A DNA stretch of 64,000 nt, taken from Paraliobacillus quinghaiensis. GTDB taxonomy: Bacteria; Bacillota; Bacilli; Bacillales; Amphibacillaceae. The notes beneath the pieces were generated by a model. That model did not search any database. It had not been told where the DNA came from and worked only from the letters and a program-made list of their open reading frames with translations. Below, piece after piece: positions 61,568-64,000 of the stretch. Where the stretch lies: positions 1 to 64,000 of the forward strand of contig NZ_QJSH01000005.1 in assembly GCF_003426025.1 (NCBI RefSeq). Direction: 5' to 3'. How positions within the stretch are numbered: the stretch's first letter is position 1; each line of letters starts with the position of its first letter. The position numbers and the translations under genes were made by a program.

Positions 61568-63220
61568 AATATTAAGCGAATCCATCATTTCGCTAAGTTT
61601 TTTCCCATCTCTATCTTCCAGCATCCAATGCTCAACTGGTTGGATATAATCCATACTTATTGTTTCTAATAACTCCATTGTTTGATCCTCTAAACCTTCA
61701 ATTGTGAAGTCAAAGTGCAAGTTTATCCTTTCTATATGTCTTCCAATACCACGTGGTGCTTCTTTGCTAATTTGGATATCCTTTATAACTAAGCGAAGCA
61801 ATGTTTTTTGACTGGTAGGATCAGAATCCTTCATTATCTTCTTAAAGTTGCTCAAAAGCTGATATAATGCTTTCTCATCAATAGGTGTTGTATCACATGC
61901 TTCCAATTCACTATTTAATGCTTCAAGCTGAATATTAAGTTTTGATTGTTCTTCAGTTAATTTGGTTAACTTTGGCTTGAAAATATTAACTAGTGATGGA
62001 TCGTCCATTAATTGATCCGTAATATTGTTAATACGAACTTTCACCTTATTTAATTTTGACTGTAATATCTTAATCTCATCATTAATAGGTGTCTCTGCGT
62101 TATTACGATTTTCATTAACACTATCAATAATTTGTTTTAACACATATGGCTCAGACACAATACGTTTTAATTCCTCGAATACCTGCTGTTCTGCTCTATC
62201 CGCACGAATGGAATGAGCACTACATGCCTTGCTACCTTTGTTGTGAAAGAGACCACAAACATAATAGCGATATCTTTTTCCTTGTGCCCCCTTGGATGAT
62301 CCAGATACCATTCCGTATCCACATTCAGGGCATCTAATTAGTCCATTTAAAATATATGGATTTTTGGATTTTGTAGGTTTTACAGAACGTTTTTTGCGAT
62401 TTTTTTGTACTCGATCCCACTGTATTTGATCAATTATTGCTTCATGTTTACCATCAACAAGAACATAATTGGGATTCTTTCCTTTACGATGCTTCTCTGA
62501 CCAGTTTTCAAACATATTAAAACGTATTTTCCCTATGTAAATTGGATTATCTAGGATAGTTTTAATCGTGTTAATTGAAAAATCAGATCCTCTTTTTGTT
62601 TTGTGGCCCATAGTATTAATGCGACTTACAATGGCTTTGTAACCTAATTCTTGTTCTGCATAATCAAAGATTAATTTGATTATATGTGCTTCTTCTTCGT
62701 TTATAACTAAGCGTTTATTGACGCTATCATAGCCTAATACTCTACCTCCATTAAAATAACCTTCTTTTGCTCGTTGTATCATTCCCATTTTCCCACGTTC
62801 AATAATTGAATTTCGTTCATATTCAGAGAAGTTACTCATCATTTGAAAGACCATTTTCCCCATTGGAGTAGCTATATCAAAGTTTTCTTTAAGACTAATT
62901 AAACTAACATTTGCTTGTTCACATCTTTCAGCTATTTCTAAAGCATCCTTAGACTTACGAGAGATTCGATCTATCTTATAAACAACCACAGTAGAAAAAT
63001 ATTTGCTTTCAATATCCTTTAACAACCGTTTCATCTGAGGACGACCAGAAATATTTTTCCCACTTACTCCTTCATCAACATATCTCATCACAATCTCCAT
63101 GTTGCTACTTTGAGCATAGTTTTCGATTTCTTCGATCTGTGCTAGGATACTATATCCTTCCTTTGCTTGTTCCTCAGTACTAACGCGAACGTATAATGCG
63201 GCTTTAATTTTTTCACTCAT
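61487..63220 (-). CDS. large serine recombinase (integrase)
   Basis: 577 residues. N-terminal resolvase domain with catalytic Ser14 in [11 protein letters not shown], the [10 protein letters not shown] region and the [14 protein letters not shown] alpha-E helix (about 140). The Recombinase domain (about 165-270) follows, then a zinc beta ribbon with IRCPECG and YVCG (about 320-365). A coiled-coil segment (about 400-450) and a C-terminal tail complete it. This is the phage/ICE integrase class, not the staphylococcal Ccr class. Frames extend 25 codons upstream, but AAGGAAGTG before the ATG at 63220 sets the start. It overlaps the XRE gene by 8 nt. Its last 20-25 codons lie antisense inside rlmH, so its C-terminus is encoded by the chromosome. 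Confidence 0.92.
   Translation of the reverse strand: MSEKIKAALYVRVSTEEQAKEGYSILAQIEEIENYAQSSNMEIVMRYVDEGVSGKNISGRPQMKRLLKDIESKYFSTVVVYKIDRISRKSKDALEIAERCEQANVSLISLKENFDIATPMGKMVFQMMSNFSEYERNSIIERGKMGMIQRAKEGYFNGGRVLGYDSVNKRLVINEEEAHIIKLIFDYAEQELGYKAIVSRINTMGHKTKRGSDFSINTIKTILDNPIYIGKIRFNMFENWSEKHRKGKNPNYVLVDGKHEAIIDQIQWDRVQKNRKKRSVKPTKSKNPYILNGLIRCPECGYGMVSGSSKGAQGKRYRYYVCGLFHNKGSKACSAHSIRADRAEQQVFEELKRIVSEPYVLKQIIDSVNENRNNAETPINDEIKILQSKLNKVKVRINNITDQLMDDPSLVNIFKPKLTKLTEEQSKLNIQLEALNSELEACDTTPIDEKALYQLLSNFKKIMKDSDPTSQKTLLRLVIKDIQISKEAPRGIGRHIERINLHFDFTIEGLEDQTMELLETISMDYIQPVEHWMLEDRDGKKLSEMMDSLNILPLKDVRFSPINPECPINLFDQYQPH
61541..61560. other. element-chromosome junction (attL-like) in the rlmH 3' end
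   Basis: The chromosomal GGAGAACCGTAC of rlmH passes directly into ATCTTTCAAGGG, which is not rlmH-like. The strand exchange point must lie at about 61545-61553. Relatives continue with CAT-AAA or similar. The other end is beyond the window. Confidence 0.6.
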
Positions 63221-63977
63221 TATCGTCACTTCCTTTTTCTTTATTTTGATTAAGGTCTTGTAATAACCTTTCTGTGTATTTAACAGCTTTTTCATAAGAT
63301 TGGTTATCTATTATTATTTTCTCTTTTCCAGAATGCCAGGGGAAAGCATGTAATGATGACTTGCCATAATGAACATAATCATTAGCTAATTTTATGGAGT
63401 CTAACTGATGTTTGCTTTCAGTGAGTTCCGGTTCAATGGATACATCTAATGTATTAATTTGATTAATGATTTGCGAAAGTAAATAGAATAAATGTTGATC
63501 GGTGTATTTTACGCGACTCTTAAAAATAAATGTCATCTGTTCATCCTCGTTCGAAGCTACCTTACTGACCGTTGTTTTTATACTGTATTCATTTTCAAGA
63601 AGCGGATTCAATCCATTTGCTCTTTGGGAATCATGATCACCGTCATTACTGCTATTTACATTATATAGCGGTGGAGTTAATTCAACGGATGTATAAGAAA
63701 CTTTTTTATAAAAATCATCAAAGAACATATATAAATCAGCTCCAAAGTCTTTAGAAATTGCATGTAAGACTTTTGAAGGAACATCCTTTGTATTGCCCTT
63801 TTCAATAGTTGTTAATGTAGATTGGGATAATAATTGAACTCTATTAGCAACACTCTTCCCACTAAAATCATTTCCATATTCTTTTTGAAGATGTTCACGA
63901 ATATATCGCACCCTTTTTCCAATTGGTAGCTCTGCCAAATCAGATAAATTTGTTTTGTTTAAGATTATATTCTTCAT
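63213..63977 (-). CDS. XRE-family helix-turn-helix regulator of the element
   Basis: 254 residues. The N-terminal quarter (about 18-80) is an XRE-type helix-turn-helix: GKRVRYIREHLQKEYGND, SGKSVANRVQLLSQSTLTTIEKG (short form VANRVQLLSQSTLTTIEKG). The remaining 170 residues have no recognised domain. They are rich in charged and polar residues, contain TFIFKSRVKYTD and end in a Lys/Glu/Asp tail. The gene overlaps the recombinase start by 8 nt, so the two are co-translated, and it probably controls recombinase expression. AAAGGATG precedes the ATG. The neighbour further right is outside the window. Confidence 0.75.
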   Translation of the reverse strand: MKNIILNKTNLSDLAELPIGKRVRYIREHLQKEYGNDFSGKSVANRVQLLSQSTLTTIEKGNTKDVPSKVLHAISKDFGADLYMFFDDFYKKVSYTSVELTPPLYNVNSSNDGDHDSQRANGLNPLLENEYSIKTTVSKVASNEDEQMTFIFKSRVKYTDQHLFYLLSQIINQINTLDVSIEPELTESKHQLDSIKLANDYVHYGKSSLHAFPWHSGKEKIIIDNQSYEKAVKYTERLLQDLNQNKEKGSDDNE

Positions 63978-64000
63978 CTTTTCACATCCTTTGGTATAAG

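Noticed and set aside
61487-63220. Recombinase as a staphylococcal-type CcrA/CcrB
   Set aside because: The N-terminal motif (YVRVSTEEQ) and overall layout match phage/ICE integrases; the Ccr N-terminus is different.

Overview
The window is the replication-origin region of a low-GC, endospore-forming member of the Bacillaceae. The gene order on either side of dnaA is the classic one: gyrA-gyrB-remB-recF-yaaA-dnaN-dnaA on the minus strand and rpmH-rnpA-yidC-jag-mnmE-mnmG-rsmG-noc-soj-spo0J on the plus strand. Protein sequences look closest in style to the halophilic Oceanobacillus/Gracilibacillus group, but the genus is inference. Spore formation is suggested by yyaC and spo0J/soj.

Layout. 1-1480: edge of an unidentified element abutting an intergenic repeat, then a degenerate HD-GYP gene. 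1669-10897: the gyrA to dnaA block. DnaA boxes lie on both sides of dnaA (9396-9490 and 10999-11337). The dnaN-side box is followed by a GC-rich spacer, TAG/TAA DnaA-trios and an AT-rich unwinding region. 11956-19043: rpmH, rnpA, yidC, jag, mnmE, mnmG and rsmG. 19275-25042: the chromosome-segregation block (noc, soj, spo0J) with three perfect 16-bp parS sites. 25243-27579: ychF and rpsF-ssb-rpsR. 28213-30370: serA under a serine (AGC) T-box. 30450-34330: two membrane proteins, a HAD hydrolase, and a homocysteine methyltransferase under a SAM-I riboswitch. 34577-39427: yybS-gdpP-rplI-dnaB. Then a chemoreceptor, purA with PurR boxes, a LysM/G5/M23 cell-wall peptidase, the walRKHIJ-htrA operon (45970-52911), a DnaA-box cluster and manA. 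54392-61036: accessory metabolic genes, including two pseudogenes (trmO and an M20 amidohydrolase).

Right end. At 61550 the 3' end of rlmH is interrupted by a mobile element. It encodes a large serine recombinase transcribed toward rlmH and a translationally coupled XRE regulator, and it runs past the window edge. This uses the same chromosomal niche as staphylococcal SCC elements, but the recombinase is of the phage/ICE type rather than Ccr. It is the most likely home of an unusual system, but only about 2.4 kb of it is visible.

A family of large imperfect palindromes (about 120-170 bp units, mostly in pairs) occupies the intergenic gaps at 128-236, 11381-11755, 17858-18245, 27700-28105 and 45405-45835. 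Several short reading frames across them are artefacts. Regulatory RNAs, terminators, promoters and operator sites read directly from the sequence are listed individually.
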